DNA of 64,000 nucleotides from JAVVHH01 sp965199585 (GCA_965199585.1 CBDASI010000002.1:3038001-3102000), one strand, 5' to 3'; shown: positions 35,238-44,384, counted from the first letter of the stretch. Numbers and translations: made by a program. The notes: generated by a model from the letters alone, not told the origin.

Positions 35238-35261
35238 CCCACCCACGCGTAGGGTGGGTTT
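35238..35261 (+). terminator. Terminator-like hairpin after the DUF445 gene
   Basis: CCCACCC (35238-35244), loop ACGCGTA, GGGTGGG (35252-35258) forms a perfect 7-bp stem followed by TTT, 22 bases after the DUF445 stop. The right part also pairs within GGTGGGTTTAAGCCCACC (to 35271), giving an alternative hairpin. It resembles the elements at 11929 and near 40445. Confidence 0.6.
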
Positions 35262-35317
35262 AAGCCCACCAAAACTCGCCGTAACTCAATTCCCAAAAAA
35301 TCAAGAATGAACCCGGC

Positions 35318-35749
35318 CTAAGCGCCGACGACATAGGCGCGAAGGCTATCCACCTCCTGCTCGGCATTGGCGATCTTCGCCTTCACCACGTCTCCGATGC
35401 TGACCAGCCCGACAAGTCGCCCATCGTCCATGATCGGCACATGTCGGAATCGGCCCGCCGTCATCAGTTCCATCGCCGCGGCCACCGTCGTCTGCGGCGT
35501 CGCCGTGGTCACGGTGCTGGTCATCAGATCGGCCGCGGTCCGGTCCAGTGTCCCGGCCCCGTTCTCCGCCAAGCTCCGAACCACGTCGCGCTCGCTGAGA
35601 ATGCCCTCCAACACGCCTGTTGCGGACACGACCAGCACGGCGCCGATCCGGTTCGTGGCCAGCGTCTGCACCACGTCGGCGATCGACGCATGCGGCGGCA
35701 CGCTGAGCAACTTGCCGCCTTTCTCCTTCAGGATACCGGCGATGACCAT
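35318..35749 (-). CDS. CBS-domain pair protein
   Basis: This 143-residue cytoplasmic protein consists of two CBS motifs: residues about 14-66 (VQTLATNRIGAVLVVSATGVLEGILSERDVVR) and about 77-130 (AAAMELMTAGRFRHVPIMDDGRLVGLVSIGDVVKAKI). The GILSERD and GLVSIGD ends are standard adenosyl-ligand contacts. Such stand-alone pairs bind AMP, ATP, NADH or SAM and modulate partners. The ATG has a strong GGGAGGACG ribosome-binding site. It is alone on its transcript as far as can be seen: a hairpin lies upstream of it (35785-35801) and DUF445 converges from the other side. The partner is unknown. Confidence 0.9.
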   Translation of the reverse strand: MVIAGILKEKGGKLLSVPPHASIADVVQTLATNRIGAVLVVSATGVLEGILSERDVVRSLAENGAGTLDRTAADLMTSTVTTATPQTTVAAAMELMTAGRFRHVPIMDDGRLVGLVSIGDVVKAKIANAEQEVDSLRAYVVGA

Positions 35750-35784
35750 GATGACGTCCTCCCTCGTTACTTGAGGGTATCGTG

Positions 35785-35801
35785 CCTCATCGCCGATGAG
35801 G
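35785..35801 (-). terminator. Hairpin between glutathione reductase and CBS genes
   Basis: CCTCATC, loop GCC, GATGAGG forms a perfect 7-bp stem in the 85-base gap downstream of gor. No T-run follows on the minus strand, so intrinsic termination is doubtful. Confidence 0.35.
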
Positions 35802-35834
35802 ATTTCAACCGGTGGCTGTGCAGGTGCAGCAATT

Positions 35835-37217
35835 CTACTCGGCGGCGATGCGCTCGCCGGCCACCCGCGTCCGCGACCGCATGGTCACGAACTCCTCTCC
35901 ACCCGTCGGATGGATGCCGATCGTGCGATCGAAGTCCTGCTTGGTCGCCCCGGCCGTGATGGCCACTGCGATCCCCTGCATCATCTCGGCCACGTCGTCA
36001 CCCAGCATGTGCGCGGCGATGACCCGCTGTGACGGTTGATCCACGATCAGCTTCATGAACGATTTCCTGGGACGCCGGGCCATGACGCGCCGCATCGGCG
36101 TGAAACTGGTGGTGTAGATGTCGACCGGCCCGCGCGCGGCAGCAGCCTCCTCGGTCGGTCCCACCGTCGCCAACCCCGGATTGCTGAATACGGCGGTAGC
36201 GACCGCCTCGAACGACCAGGTGCGCGCGGGACCACGGCCGAACAGCCGGTCGGCGAGATGGTGCCCCTCGGCCAGCGCGACCGGGGTGAGGTTCAGCACG
36301 TTTGACACGTCGCCGATGGCGTAGATCCCGGGCTGGCTGGTCTGGAACGTGCCATCGATCGCGATGCCGCCCTTCGGATCGAGTTCGACGCCGGCCGCCT
36401 CCAGCCCCAACCCCGCCGTGCGCGGCTTCCGCCCCACGGCGAAGAACACCAGGTCCGCCTCGATCTGTTTGCCGCCGGACAGGGTGATATGACGCCGCTC
36501 ACCGACGCGCTCGACACGGTTTACCGTCTGGCTCGGATGCAAATGCACGCCATTCTCCCGCATCCCGTCCGCCAGCCGCTCGCGCAACTCGTGATCGAAG
36601 CCGCGCAATGGGAGATGCTGACGCATGACGATATGAGTCTCGACGCCGAAATTGGCGAAGATGCCGGCGAACTCGACTCCGATATACCCGCCGCCGACGA
36701 TGAGGATCCGTTTTGGCAACACAGGCAGCGCGAAGACGCTATCCGACGTGATGCCATGCTCCATACCCTCGATGGGCGGCTCGATCGCGGGAGTGCCCCC
36801 GGTGGCGATGACGATCCGCTCCGAAGTGATCCGCTCGCCGCCGACCCCGAGCGTGTGCGGATCGAGGAACTTGGCATGCGCGTCGAACAGCTTTACCCCG
36901 GCCCCGTCCAGCATCCGGCGATAGACCGCGTTGAGCCGACCGATCTCCGCGTCATTGTGCTCGATCAGCGTCGGCCAACCCGGCGTGGGCGCCGGGCCGG
37001 TCCAGCCGAAACCATGCGAATCTTCCGCCAGCGCACCGTATTCCGATGCTTGAACCAGCAGCTTCTTCGGCACGCACCCGACGTTGACGCAGGTGCCGCC
37101 CCAATACGTGTCCTCCGCGATCCCGACCCGTGCGCCATGGCCGGCGGCGATCCGCGCGCAGCGCACCCCGCCGGAGCCGCCACCGATGACGAACAGGTCG
37201 AAATCGTAATCGCTCAC
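35835..37217 (-). CDS. gor: Glutathione-disulfide reductase
   Basis: This 460-residue flavoenzyme reduces oxidised glutathione with NADPH in the cytoplasm. The FAD site is FVIGGGSGGVRCARIAA (about 9-25) and the redox-active disulfide is GTCVNVGCVPKK (Cys43, Cys48). The NADPH region VGGGYIGVEFAGIFANFGVETHIVMRQHLPLRGFD has the paired arginines of NADPH-dependent enzymes. FAIGD-like TQPGIYAIGDV closes the FAD domain, and the C-terminal catalytic motif is GIHPTGGEEFV (His about 436). Length is typical. Its ATG overlaps the stop of the preceding dehydrogenase gene (ATGA at 37214-37217). Together they suggest a redox or aldehyde-stress unit. Confidence 0.93.
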   Translation of the reverse strand: MSDYDFDLFVIGGGSGGVRCARIAAGHGARVGIAEDTYWGGTCVNVGCVPKKLLVQASEYGALAEDSHGFGWTGPAPTPGWPTLIEHNDAEIGRLNAVYRRMLDGAGVKLFDAHAKFLDPHTLGVGGERITSERIVIATGGTPAIEPPIEGMEHGITSDSVFALPVLPKRILIVGGGYIGVEFAGIFANFGVETHIVMRQHLPLRGFDHELRERLADGMRENGVHLHPSQTVNRVERVGERRHITLSGGKQIEADLVFFAVGRKPRTAGLGLEAAGVELDPKGGIAIDGTFQTSQPGIYAIGDVSNVLNLTPVALAEGHHLADRLFGRGPARTWSFEAVATAVFSNPGLATVGPTEEAAAARGPVDIYTTSFTPMRRVMARRPRKSFMKLIVDQPSQRVIAAHMLGDDVAEMMQGIAVAITAGATKQDFDRTIGIHPTGGEEFVTMRSRTRVAGERIAAE

Positions 37218-38692
37218 GCCCCGATGCCCCCGATCGCCAGATACTTGACCTCGAGATAGTCCTCGATGCCGTACTTGCTGCCCTCGCGCCCCAGCCCGCT
37301 GCTCTTCATGCCGCCGAACGGCGCCACCTCGGTCGAGATGATGCCCTCGTTGATGCCGATGATCCCATATTCCAGCGCCTCGGCGACGCGGAAGATGCGG
37401 CCGACGTCCCGACTATAGAAATACGCCGCCAATCCGAACGGCGTGTCGTTGGACATCTCGATCGCCTCGGCCTCGGTCTCGAAGCGGAATAGCGGCGCCA
37501 CCGGCCCGAACGTCTCGTCACGGAAGATCTCGGCCTCCCGCGGAACGTCGGTCAGGATCGTCGGCTGGAAAAAATTGCCGCCCAACGCATGCCGCTCGCC
37601 CCCCATCAGCACGCTCGCGCCGAGCCGCTTGGCGTCGGCGATGTGCTGCTCGATCTTGGTGATCGCCTCCGCATTGATCAGCGGGCCCTGCGTGACACCG
37701 TCATCCATGCCGTTGCCGACCTTCAGTTTCCCGACGGCCTCCTTCAGCTTGGCCGCGAACGCGTCATAAACCCCGGCCTGCACCAGCAGCCGGTTGGCGC
37801 AGACGCAAGTCTGCCCGGCATTGCGATACTTGCTGGCCATTGCGCCGATCACCGCCGCGTCGAGATCGGCATCGTCGAACACGATGAACGGCGCGTTGCC
37901 GCCCAATTCCATGCTCGCCTTCTTAATGGTCGGCGCGATTTGCGCCAGCAGCGTCGCGCCCACTTCGGTCGACCCGGTGAACGACAACTTTCGCACGATC
38001 GGGTTGCTGGTCAGCTCGCCGCCCACCTCGCGCGATGGCCCGGTGATGACGTTGCACACGCCCGGCGGCATCCCCGCCCGCTCGGCCAAGACCGCCAAGG
38101 CCAGCGCGGAGAACGGCGTCTGACTCGCCGGCCGGATCACGCCGGTGCAGCCCGCCGCCCAGCCCGGACCGGCCTTGCGCGTGATCATGGCAGCCGGAAA
38201 GTTCCACGGCGTGATCGCCGCGAACACGCCGATCGGCTCTTTCTGCACGATGATGCGTCGCCCGTGCTGCGGCTGCGGGATGGTGTCGCCGTAAACGCGC
38301 TTGCCCTCTTCGGCGAACCACTCGATGAAGCTTGCCGCATAGGCGATCTCGCCTTTGCTCTCACTGAACGGCTTGCCCTGCTCGGCCGTCATGATCATCG
38401 CCAGGTCGTCGGTATTGGCGAGCATCAGATCGAACAGCCGGCGCAGGATCGCCGCACGCTCCTTGGCTAGCAGCCCCCGCCAGGCCGGCAAGGCACGACT
38501 AGCCGCCTCGATCGCGCGCCGGGTCTCGGCCACGCCGAGCGCCGGCACGGTGCCGACGACCTCGCCGGTCGCCGGGTTACGGACGTCGATGGTCTTGCCG
38601 TTGTCGGCTTCGATCCATTTCCCATCGACTGCGCACGCTTGACGGAACAAGCTAGGGTCGCGCAGCGGCAGTGGAGCGGTCTGGTTCAGCAT
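37214..38692 (-). CDS. gabD: Succinate-semialdehyde dehydrogenase (NAD(P)+), aldehyde dehydrogenase family
   Basis: This 492-residue enzyme oxidises succinate semialdehyde to succinate in the GABA and related pathways. Catalytic residues are in place: Asn164 (ITPWNFPAAMITRK), Glu262 (MELGGNAPF) and the nucleophile Cys296 (NAGQTCVCANR). FTGSTEVG binds the cofactor. One change stands out: where GabD enzymes usually read AGCTMVLKPASQ, this one reads AGCTGVIRPASQ, placing Arg187 at the Lys that contacts the cofactor ribose. The preceding ALAAG is GWAAG. The ATG has a GGAGACACACG ribosome-binding site. It is coupled to gor. Substrate assignment rests on overall similarity. Confidence 0.88.
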   Translation of the reverse strand: MLNQTAPLPLRDPSLFRQACAVDGKWIEADNGKTIDVRNPATGEVVGTVPALGVAETRRAIEAASRALPAWRGLLAKERAAILRRLFDLMLANTDDLAMIMTAEQGKPFSESKGEIAYAASFIEWFAEEGKRVYGDTIPQPQHGRRIIVQKEPIGVFAAITPWNFPAAMITRKAGPGWAAGCTGVIRPASQTPFSALALAVLAERAGMPPGVCNVITGPSREVGGELTSNPIVRKLSFTGSTEVGATLLAQIAPTIKKASMELGGNAPFIVFDDADLDAAVIGAMASKYRNAGQTCVCANRLLVQAGVYDAFAAKLKEAVGKLKVGNGMDDGVTQGPLINAEAITKIEQHIADAKRLGASVLMGGERHALGGNFFQPTILTDVPREAEIFRDETFGPVAPLFRFETEAEAIEMSNDTPFGLAAYFYSRDVGRIFRVAEALEYGIIGINEGIISTEVAPFGGMKSSGLGREGSKYGIEDYLEVKYLAIGGIGA

Positions 38693-38841
38693 CGTGTGTC
38701 TCCTGTGCCCTTAAGATAACGTGCCCCGCGCGGAATGTCAGGCATGGCTCGATTGCGTGCGCCGCGACACCGTGCGGAGGGGTTGGCGCACGGTTCACGC
38801 GCTCATAAGGTCGCGCCTAAGGAACATTTCGGTGAGCGGGC

Positions 38842-39303
38842 ATGCGGGTGGTGAGTATGACGGTGCGGGTCGTCCTGACGGCCGGAGTGGCGTCCCTCGT
38901 CGCAGGCTGCGTTGAGCCCGTCTACCTGCAGCCCGGCCCGGTGCAACTCCAGGGCTATCCGCCGCCGATGACATACCGGTCCAGCCCGGACTACCGGCCG
39001 CCGATCGCCGGCCCCATCCCGCTCCAGCCGCCGCCAGTGATCCAGCCGCTGCCGCCTGTCAGCCCGAGCCCCCCACCGAGCGCGTCCGACGTGCCCGACA
39101 GCGATCTCGGCCCGATCCCGGTGCAGGACATGCCCAAGCCGACCAGCGACGCCCCGGCCGATCCGGCGCCAGAAACCACGGCGACTCCGCCGCCTGCCGC
39201 CCCGCCCGAGGTCGTCCGCAAGGTCCCGGCCAGCGGGCCCGGCAACAACGTTCCGCTCGAAGGCTTCCGTCCGATGAAAGGCCAGACCAGGCCAGCACCC
39301 TGA
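38842..39303 (+). CDS. Proline-rich lipoprotein
   Basis: This protein of 153 residues has a lipoprotein signal peptide: MRVVSMTVRVVLTAGVASLVAGC with the lipobox LVAG-Cys at residue 23 (start could instead be the ATG at 38857). The mature part is low complexity: long stretches rich in Pro, Ala and Ser (PPPVIQPLPPVSPSPPP, PAPETTATPPPAAPPE). It is probably a flexible envelope lipoprotein of unknown role. It is divergent from gabD across about 150 bases. No family is recognisable. Confidence 0.7.
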   Translation: MRVVSMTVRVVLTAGVASLVAGCVEPVYLQPGPVQLQGYPPPMTYRSSPDYRPPIAGPIPLQPPPVIQPLPPVSPSPPPSASDVPDSDLGPIPVQDMPKPTSDAPADPAPETTATPPPAAPPEVVRKVPASGPGNNVPLEGFRPMKGQTRPAP

Positions 39304-39447
39304 CCAGGATTGCGGACATAACGGCGGAATTGAATTGACCACTGGCGCGCTCGTGCTCACCTATTACTGATCGACAGTGCTCTTCATCCGCTGACCGGCG
39401 AACGGAGCTACCACCTCAGCCAGCGCACTCAAGAAGGATTGCCCGAC

Positions 39448-39873
39448 GTGCCAGATAGTGTACCGCCCGTCCGCTGGCAGCCCGACCGGAGCCCGACGGT
39501 TCCGGCCTGGCCTATCCCGCCTCTCAAGACCGCGGTGTTCCGCGGCCTGAAGGGTCTGTGTCCCGCCTGTGGCGAGACCCATGCCTTCAAGGGCTGGCTC
39601 AGCGTGGTCCCGCAATGCCTCGTCTGCAGCGCACCGCTCGGCCGCTACCGTGCCGACGATGCGCCTCCCTATTTCGTCCTATTCCTGGTGGGTCACATCG
39701 TGGTGCCCCTGATGTTTTGGGTAGAAACGGCGTATCACCCGGAATTGTGGCTGCAAGCCGCGGTCTGGCTGCCGGTCGCTTGCGGCCTTGCCGCGTTGCT
39801 GCTGCGACCTGTCAAAGGTGCCACGCTGGGCTGGATGCTCAAGCTCGGCATGGTCCGCTCGGACGACGAGTGA
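39448..39873 (+). CDS. DUF983 family membrane protein
   Basis: This protein of 141 residues begins with a proline-rich tail and then the DUF983 core: FRGLKGLCPACGETHAFKGW and CLVCSAPLGRYRADDAPPYFVLFLVGHIVVPL, with two CxxC pairs that look like a zinc ribbon. Two transmembrane helices follow (about 82-105 and 108-125). The GTG at 39448 sits nine bases after AAGGA; a TTG at 39439 is too close to it. Function is unknown. Its stop overlaps the next gene's GTG (GTGA at 39870-39873), so DUF983 and UPF0262 are coupled. Confidence 0.85.
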   Translation: MPDSVPPVRWQPDRSPTVPAWPIPPLKTAVFRGLKGLCPACGETHAFKGWLSVVPQCLVCSAPLGRYRADDAPPYFVLFLVGHIVVPLMFWVETAYHPELWLQAAVWLPVACGLAALLLRPVKGATLGWMLKLGMVRSDDE

Positions 39874-40358
39874 ACGAAGCCTCACGGCTGGCTCGCGTCG
39901 TCCTTACGGGCGAATCGCTCACCCGCCTCTCGCCGATCATCGAGGCTGACCGTGCGCAAGCGGTCGCCGATCTCGAGCACGAGAACCATTTCAGCCTGTT
40001 CGGCACGGCCGACCGACCCGCCCAGCCCGGTCCGTACATCTTGCACCTCTCGGTGCAGGAAGGCCGTCTTGTCTTTGAACTAAGTAACCTCTCTGACGCG
40101 CCGCTGACCGCCATCGTCCTAGCGCTTGGGCCGTTTCGTAGCCTGATCAAGGATTATCAGATGCTTGTCGACAGCCACATGCTGGCCATCGATGAAGGCC
40201 GTGCCGAGCGGATCCAGGCGATCGACATGGGCCGTCGCGGCCTACATGACGAGGGAGCGAACCTGCTGCGGGCGAGGTTGGAAAACAAGGCGGAGATCGA
40301 CCACGAGACCGCCCGTCGCCTATTCACCCTGGTCTGCGTCCTCCATCAACGCATCTGA
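39870..40358 (+). CDS. UPF0262 family protein
   Basis: This 162-residue cytoplasmic protein matches the alphaproteobacterial UPF0262 family along its length: YILHLSVQEGRLVFELS, LGPFRSLIKDYQML, IQAIDMGRRGLHDEGANLLRARLENKAEIDHETARRLFTLVCVLHQR. The real start is the GTG overlapping the DUF983 stop; the longer open frame upstream lies in DUF983. No biochemical role is established for this family. Confidence 0.92.
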   Translation: MNEASRLARVVLTGESLTRLSPIIEADRAQAVADLEHENHFSLFGTADRPAQPGPYILHLSVQEGRLVFELSNLSDAPLTAIVLALGPFRSLIKDYQMLVDSHMLAIDEGRAERIQAIDMGRRGLHDEGANLLRARLENKAEIDHETARRLFTLVCVLHQRI

Positions 40359-40626
40359 CGAGCAACACCTGTCTCTGCGCCATCAGCTCACCGGTTAAAC
40401 GGCTAGCCGTCACGCGACCTCGTCATCAACTCACTCGTTGCGGGAGGCGTCAGCCCACCATCGCTCGCCGAACCCTCAACCCAGTCGTCGCGAGCCGTCT
40501 TTACGATGCGGTGATCCAGGACGACGACAGGCGCCTAGGCAAACTCCCGCCCACCCTGACCTGCCACGTCGATCCAGACAGCGTAGGTAGAACACCAGCC
40601 GAAGAGACCCAGTCAGCCAACCGCGC
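40359..40626. other. Intergenic region downstream of UPF0262 and flgL
   Basis: This 268-base region lies between two convergent genes. It contains a GCGGGAGGCGTCAGCCCACC stretch (about 40440-40459) resembling the elements at 11929 and 35250, but with a poorer stem. I see no open frame with a ribosome-binding site, no clear intrinsic terminator and no promoter. Confidence 0.6.
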
Positions 40627-41568
40627 CTAGATATAGTTCGACAGCGACAGGCTCCGCGTGTCCGCGATGATCTGATACGATGCCTGCAGCTGCGTCTTCA
40701 ACAACGCCGCCCGGCTGATCGCCTCCGCCGTATCCACCTCCTGTGCGGACGACAATTGCTTCGACAGCGAGGTCGTCAACGACGTCAATTGGGTTTGCCG
40801 GATCGTCAGATTGCTTTGGATGTTGCCCAACGACCCCGTCTCGGTCGCCATCGCCGAGATCGAGCTCGCCAGAGAGGTCCGCGCGCTTGCGATATCGGCC
40901 GGCCCGGTCGTCGAACTGCCCAATCCGGCCAGCTTCGCCAATGCCGTCAGCGTATCGCGCATGTATGAACTTGTTGCCGGCGTCGCCAACGTATTCGCGT
41001 TCGCGAGCAACCCGACCTGCACCGTCTGACCCGGCCCAACCTGGATCGTCGTCGGAGACGTCCCGATCGTGTTGGAAAACGGCGGCCCGCTATTGCCAGC
41101 GAGCAAGCCAGCACTCATCACGCTCGGATCAGTATTGGGGACCGGTGGATTGCTCGTATCCTTACCGGCGAACACGTAGACATCGCCGGACTTGGTGTTG
41201 AGCAGGTCGCCAACCTGTTGCAGCGCCGACTTCGCATCCGCTGCCAGCGTTTGAACGCTCGTTGGGTCGTTCGCGTTGTATGTGTTGACAGAGGCGAAGA
41301 ACTTCGCCGCGATCCCCGAGATCGACGTCATCGCACTCTGCGTCACGTCGAGCCGTCCCTGCGCCGCATCGATGTTGTGCCCGTAGGCCGCTTGATGCGC
41401 GATGGCCGGCGAAAGGCTGAGCGACGCGCGCGCCTGCGTCCCAAGACCGGCGTAGCTGTCCGAAACGAGGCCGCTCGCAACCTGCTCTTGCGCTTGTTCA
41501 AGTTGACCGCGTACGGCGTTGCTGTTGTTCAACAACCGCGCCATGAACGAGTAATCGCTATTGATCAT
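40627..41568 (-). CDS. flgL: Flagellar hook-filament junction protein FlgL (HAP3)
   Basis: This 313-residue protein joins hook and filament. The N-terminal flagellin-like helix (SYFSFMARLLNNSN-type, LEQAQEQVASGLVSDSYAGLG) and the C-terminal coiled region (LTSLTTSLSKQLSSAQEVDTAEAISRAALLKTQLQASYQIIADTRSLSLSNYI) are characteristic. The middle is variable. The start ATG overlaps the flgK stop (ATGA at 41565-41568); the nine extra codons upstream are unlikely. It is exported by the flagellar type III system. It is the last gene of flgE-flgK-flgL. Confidence 0.9.
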   Translation of the reverse strand: MINSDYSFMARLLNNSNAVRGQLEQAQEQVASGLVSDSYAGLGTQARASLSLSPAIAHQAAYGHNIDAAQGRLDVTQSAMTSISGIAAKFFASVNTYNANDPTSVQTLAADAKSALQQVGDLLNTKSGDVYVFAGKDTSNPPVPNTDPSVMSAGLLAGNSGPPFSNTIGTSPTTIQVGPGQTVQVGLLANANTLATPATSSYMRDTLTALAKLAGLGSSTTGPADIASARTSLASSISAMATETGSLGNIQSNLTIRQTQLTSLTTSLSKQLSSAQEVDTAEAISRAALLKTQLQASYQIIADTRSLSLSNYI

Positions 41569-42920
41569 TGGACTGCCTGCAACAGTTGCTGCCACATCGA
41601 TTGAACGGCGGTGACGACTTTGGCGTTCGCCGCATACGCGGTTTGAAGCGCGACCATCTGCGCAAGCTCAGTATCGACCGAGACGCCGCTACGGGCGGCC
41701 AGACGGCTGTCGAGCCCGGTGCGCAACGCGGTGCTCGACGTCGCCTCCGTCGCCGCTTGCGTCGCCTCCTGCGCGAAGCCGGCGACCACCGTCGTCGCCA
41801 TCGATCCCGCACCGGACGTGGTCGGCGCGAACACCGTGTTGAGCACGTTCTGCACGTTGGTGTTGTCGCCGGACTGCAGGGTCGGCCCCGTCCCCCCATC
41901 CCGCAACTTCGACGGCTGCGACTGGAACGCCGGTGATACCTGCACCGATGCGGAGAAGCCCAGTGCCGCCGGGATATTATTATTGCTGTCCGTCAGCAGC
42001 GGCATGTTCGCGTTTTTAAACGACGTCGCGAGCGTCTGCGTGAAGCCGTCGAGCGTCGACTGCATGCCGGGGATGGTGTTGTCCCGCAGGTTGAGGTTGG
42101 CACCCATCTCGCCGCCCAGATTGGTCACGGGTGTCCCGTTCATCATGAGCGCCGGCACGGCTGTCCCGCTGCTCGCCGTGATGTTCGACCCGGCGATGGC
42201 AAATGGCCCGCTCGTCGAACGTGTCGGTAGGATCGTGTTGCCAGCGATCACCTGGACGTCACCGGACGATTGCTGGATGAACCGCGCACCGGTCAACGTG
42301 GCCAGGGTCTTCATCTGAGTATCGCGGTCGTCCTCGAGCCCGGCGGTGCTTTGCCCCTGCGACTTGGCCGCGATGATCTGGTCAGACAACTTGCCGATCG
42401 CGCCAAGCGCCGAATTGGCCGTGGTCATGCCGTCCGCCAACGAGTCCTGCGCCTTCTGCCGTGCCTGGACCAAGGACCCGCTCAGCGAGTTGATGCCCTG
42501 GGCAAGCGAGTTGGCCGCCCCCAGAACCACCGCTTGCTGCGTCTGATCCGACGGGTTCGCGTCGAGCGTTGAAAACGTGTCCTGCAGGTTGCCCACCAGG
42601 GACGCGAGATCCTGCCCACTTCCCGGCGTGCCCGACGCGGCGTCGATCCCCGACAGCGTGTCGCTCGCAACCTTGTTGCCGGCCTCGGTCGCCACGGCGG
42701 CGAACGAGTTTGCCTGCAGCTGGACGTCAATCTCGCGCACCGCCCCACCCGTCCGTACACCGCCGGGACCACCTGCGCTGTCCACGCTGGTGACCGGCGT
42801 CGTCTCGCGGACGTAGTTCGGCGTGCTCGCGTTCGCCACGTTTTGTGACAACGTCGCGAGCTGACGTTCAATACTGTCGAGGCCGGACGTCGCCGCGCCG
42901 AGTGTGTTGCCGAGGAACAT
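41565..42920 (-). CDS. flgK: Flagellar hook-associated protein FlgK (HAP1)
   Basis: This 451-residue protein is the first hook-filament junction protein. The N-terminus GNTLGAATSGLDSIERQLATLSQNVANASTPNYVRE carries the rod/hook family motif (SQNxANxxTPxY), and the C-terminus SVDTELAQMVALQTAYAANAKVVTAVQSMWQQLLQAV is the typical helical end. It is short compared with enterobacterial FlgK (about 550) but within the alphaproteobacterial range. It starts three bases after the flgE stop and is coupled to flgL. Confidence 0.92.
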   Translation of the reverse strand: MFLGNTLGAATSGLDSIERQLATLSQNVANASTPNYVRETTPVTSVDSAGGPGGVRTGGAVREIDVQLQANSFAAVATEAGNKVASDTLSGIDAASGTPGSGQDLASLVGNLQDTFSTLDANPSDQTQQAVVLGAANSLAQGINSLSGSLVQARQKAQDSLADGMTTANSALGAIGKLSDQIIAAKSQGQSTAGLEDDRDTQMKTLATLTGARFIQQSSGDVQVIAGNTILPTRSTSGPFAIAGSNITASSGTAVPALMMNGTPVTNLGGEMGANLNLRDNTIPGMQSTLDGFTQTLATSFKNANMPLLTDSNNNIPAALGFSASVQVSPAFQSQPSKLRDGGTGPTLQSGDNTNVQNVLNTVFAPTTSGAGSMATTVVAGFAQEATQAATEATSSTALRTGLDSRLAARSGVSVDTELAQMVALQTAYAANAKVVTAVQSMWQQLLQAVQ

Positions 42921-42923
42921 GGA

Positions 42924-44207
42924 TTACCTCTTCATGTCGATGGTCTGCTGCAGCAGGTCATCGGCCGTCGTCACCATCTTCGTGTTGGCCGAATAGGCGC
43001 GTTGCGCGACGATCAACTTGGTGAACTCGCTGGCGATGTCGACGTTGCTGCCCTCCAACGAACTCACCACCAGCGATCCGGCACCGTTGGCGCCCGTCTG
43101 GTTGACCCGCGCAGTGCCGCTCTCGTTCGTCGCTGAAAACGCCTGGCCGTCCAACCGCTTCAGCGAGTCTGGGCTTGCGAAGGTGACGACCGGCACCTGA
43201 GCTAGCACGCGGGATGATCCATTGTCGTAATTGACCTGGACGTTGCCGTTCTGCTGAATCGACACGCTGCTGAAACTGCCGGGCTTGACGCCGTTCTGCG
43301 AACTACTGACCAGGTTGTAGTTGTTGCCCGCAAACTGCGTGACGCCGTCGGTTCCGCCGAAATTACCGAGGTTGAGGTTGATGGCCTGGGTCCCCAAGCC
43401 GAAATTCGCCTGGAAACCTAGGATCGCAGGCTGCCCCTTGGTCGAGTTGGCCGGCGGCGTGCCTATCGTGGGCGTAACCGCGCTCAAGGTCCCGTCACTC
43501 CCGAACGCGACGTTCGCGTTGGCGATCGAAGTGTTCGATCCCTGCTGCTTGATGTCCAAATTCCAATTGTTCGCCCCGAGCGTCGACGGCGTCCACGTCA
43601 GTTCGAGATTGCGCGACGTCCCCTGTGCGTCGACGACGGGAAGTTCCGTCGTGTAATTAGGCGCCGTGCTGGACGGCGACGCCGGCAGGTTCGCGGAGAT
43701 CGTTGCTGCCGACGTTGGGACCGGCGCATAGCCGCTCTGCCCGACCTGTAGCTGCGTCAAGCGGGTCTGATCGACCTGACCGGCACCGTCCACCGGCCAA
43801 CCGGTGAGGAAGTTGCCCGCGCTGTTGACCAGGTAGCCGTTGTTGTCCAGCTTGAAGTCGCCGGCTCTCGTGTAGTGCTGCGTCGCATCGAAGGTCGGCG
43901 CGCCGTTGACCGTTCCCGTCCGCGCGCTGACCGGGAAGAAGCCCGCGCCCGAGATCGCCATGTTGAGCGGGTTGGACGCCGTGGTGATCGAGCCCTGCAC
44001 CGAGTTGTTGTAGCTCGGCCGCGCGACGACTGAGCCGGACTCGTTGACCGACGCATTGCTGACCGTGATGTAGTCTTCGAACGTCGTGTCGACGCTCTTG
44101 TAACCGACGGTCTGCGTGTTCGCGAGGTTGTCGCCGACGTTGCTGAACGCGGTCGACTGAGACGAGAGGCCAGCGATGGCCGTGGTCATTGCACCGAAGA
44201 TCGACAT
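42924..44207 (-). CDS. flgE: Flagellar hook protein FlgE
   Basis: This 427-residue hook subunit starts at ATG 44207 with the family N-terminus SIFGAMTTAIAGLSSQSTAFSNVGDNLANTQTVGYKSVDTTFEDY. The middle holds hook domains (GFFPVSARTGTVNGAPTF, YTRAGDFKLDNNGYLVNSAGNFLTGW), and the C-terminus EGSNVDIASEFTKLIVAQRAYSANTKMVTTADDLLQQTIDMKR is canonical. The frame is open to 44513, but that part lies opposite the fliK start. A strong sigma-54 promoter (44237-44254) gives a leader of about 20 bases. It heads flgE-flgK-flgL. Confidence 0.93.
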   Translation of the reverse strand: MSIFGAMTTAIAGLSSQSTAFSNVGDNLANTQTVGYKSVDTTFEDYITVSNASVNESGSVVARPSYNNSVQGSITTASNPLNMAISGAGFFPVSARTGTVNGAPTFDATQHYTRAGDFKLDNNGYLVNSAGNFLTGWPVDGAGQVDQTRLTQLQVGQSGYAPVPTSAATISANLPASPSSTAPNYTTELPVVDAQGTSRNLELTWTPSTLGANNWNLDIKQQGSNTSIANANVAFGSDGTLSAVTPTIGTPPANSTKGQPAILGFQANFGLGTQAINLNLGNFGGTDGVTQFAGNNYNLVSSSQNGVKPGSFSSVSIQQNGNVQVNYDNGSSRVLAQVPVVTFASPDSLKRLDGQAFSATNESGTARVNQTGANGAGSLVVSSLEGSNVDIASEFTKLIVAQRAYSANTKMVTTADDLLQQTIDMKR

Positions 44208-44236
44208 GTTGGGTCCCAGATGTGGTTCCAGGCCAG

Positions 44237-44254
44237 TCGCATGTTTCGTGCCAC
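44237..44254 (-). promoter_or_regulatory. Sigma-54 (-24/-12) promoter of flgE-flgK-flgL
   Basis: The minus strand reads GTGGCACGAAACATGCG: TGGCACG matches the -24 element perfectly, and GC follows GG after exactly 10 bases. Transcription would start near 44227, about 20 bases before the flgE ATG. FlbD, encoded at 50788, is the likely activator. Confidence 0.8.
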
Positions 44255-44384
44255 TCACTAGGGCCTGAAACATAAGCGTTTCCGAGCCGGAGACCCGGCC
44301 GTTTCGACCCAGTGCCGCGTTCAAACCGGCAATTTGTGCCGACCGGCAATCAACGTAGTCGCCTGGATCCGCTCGGTTTCGCCG

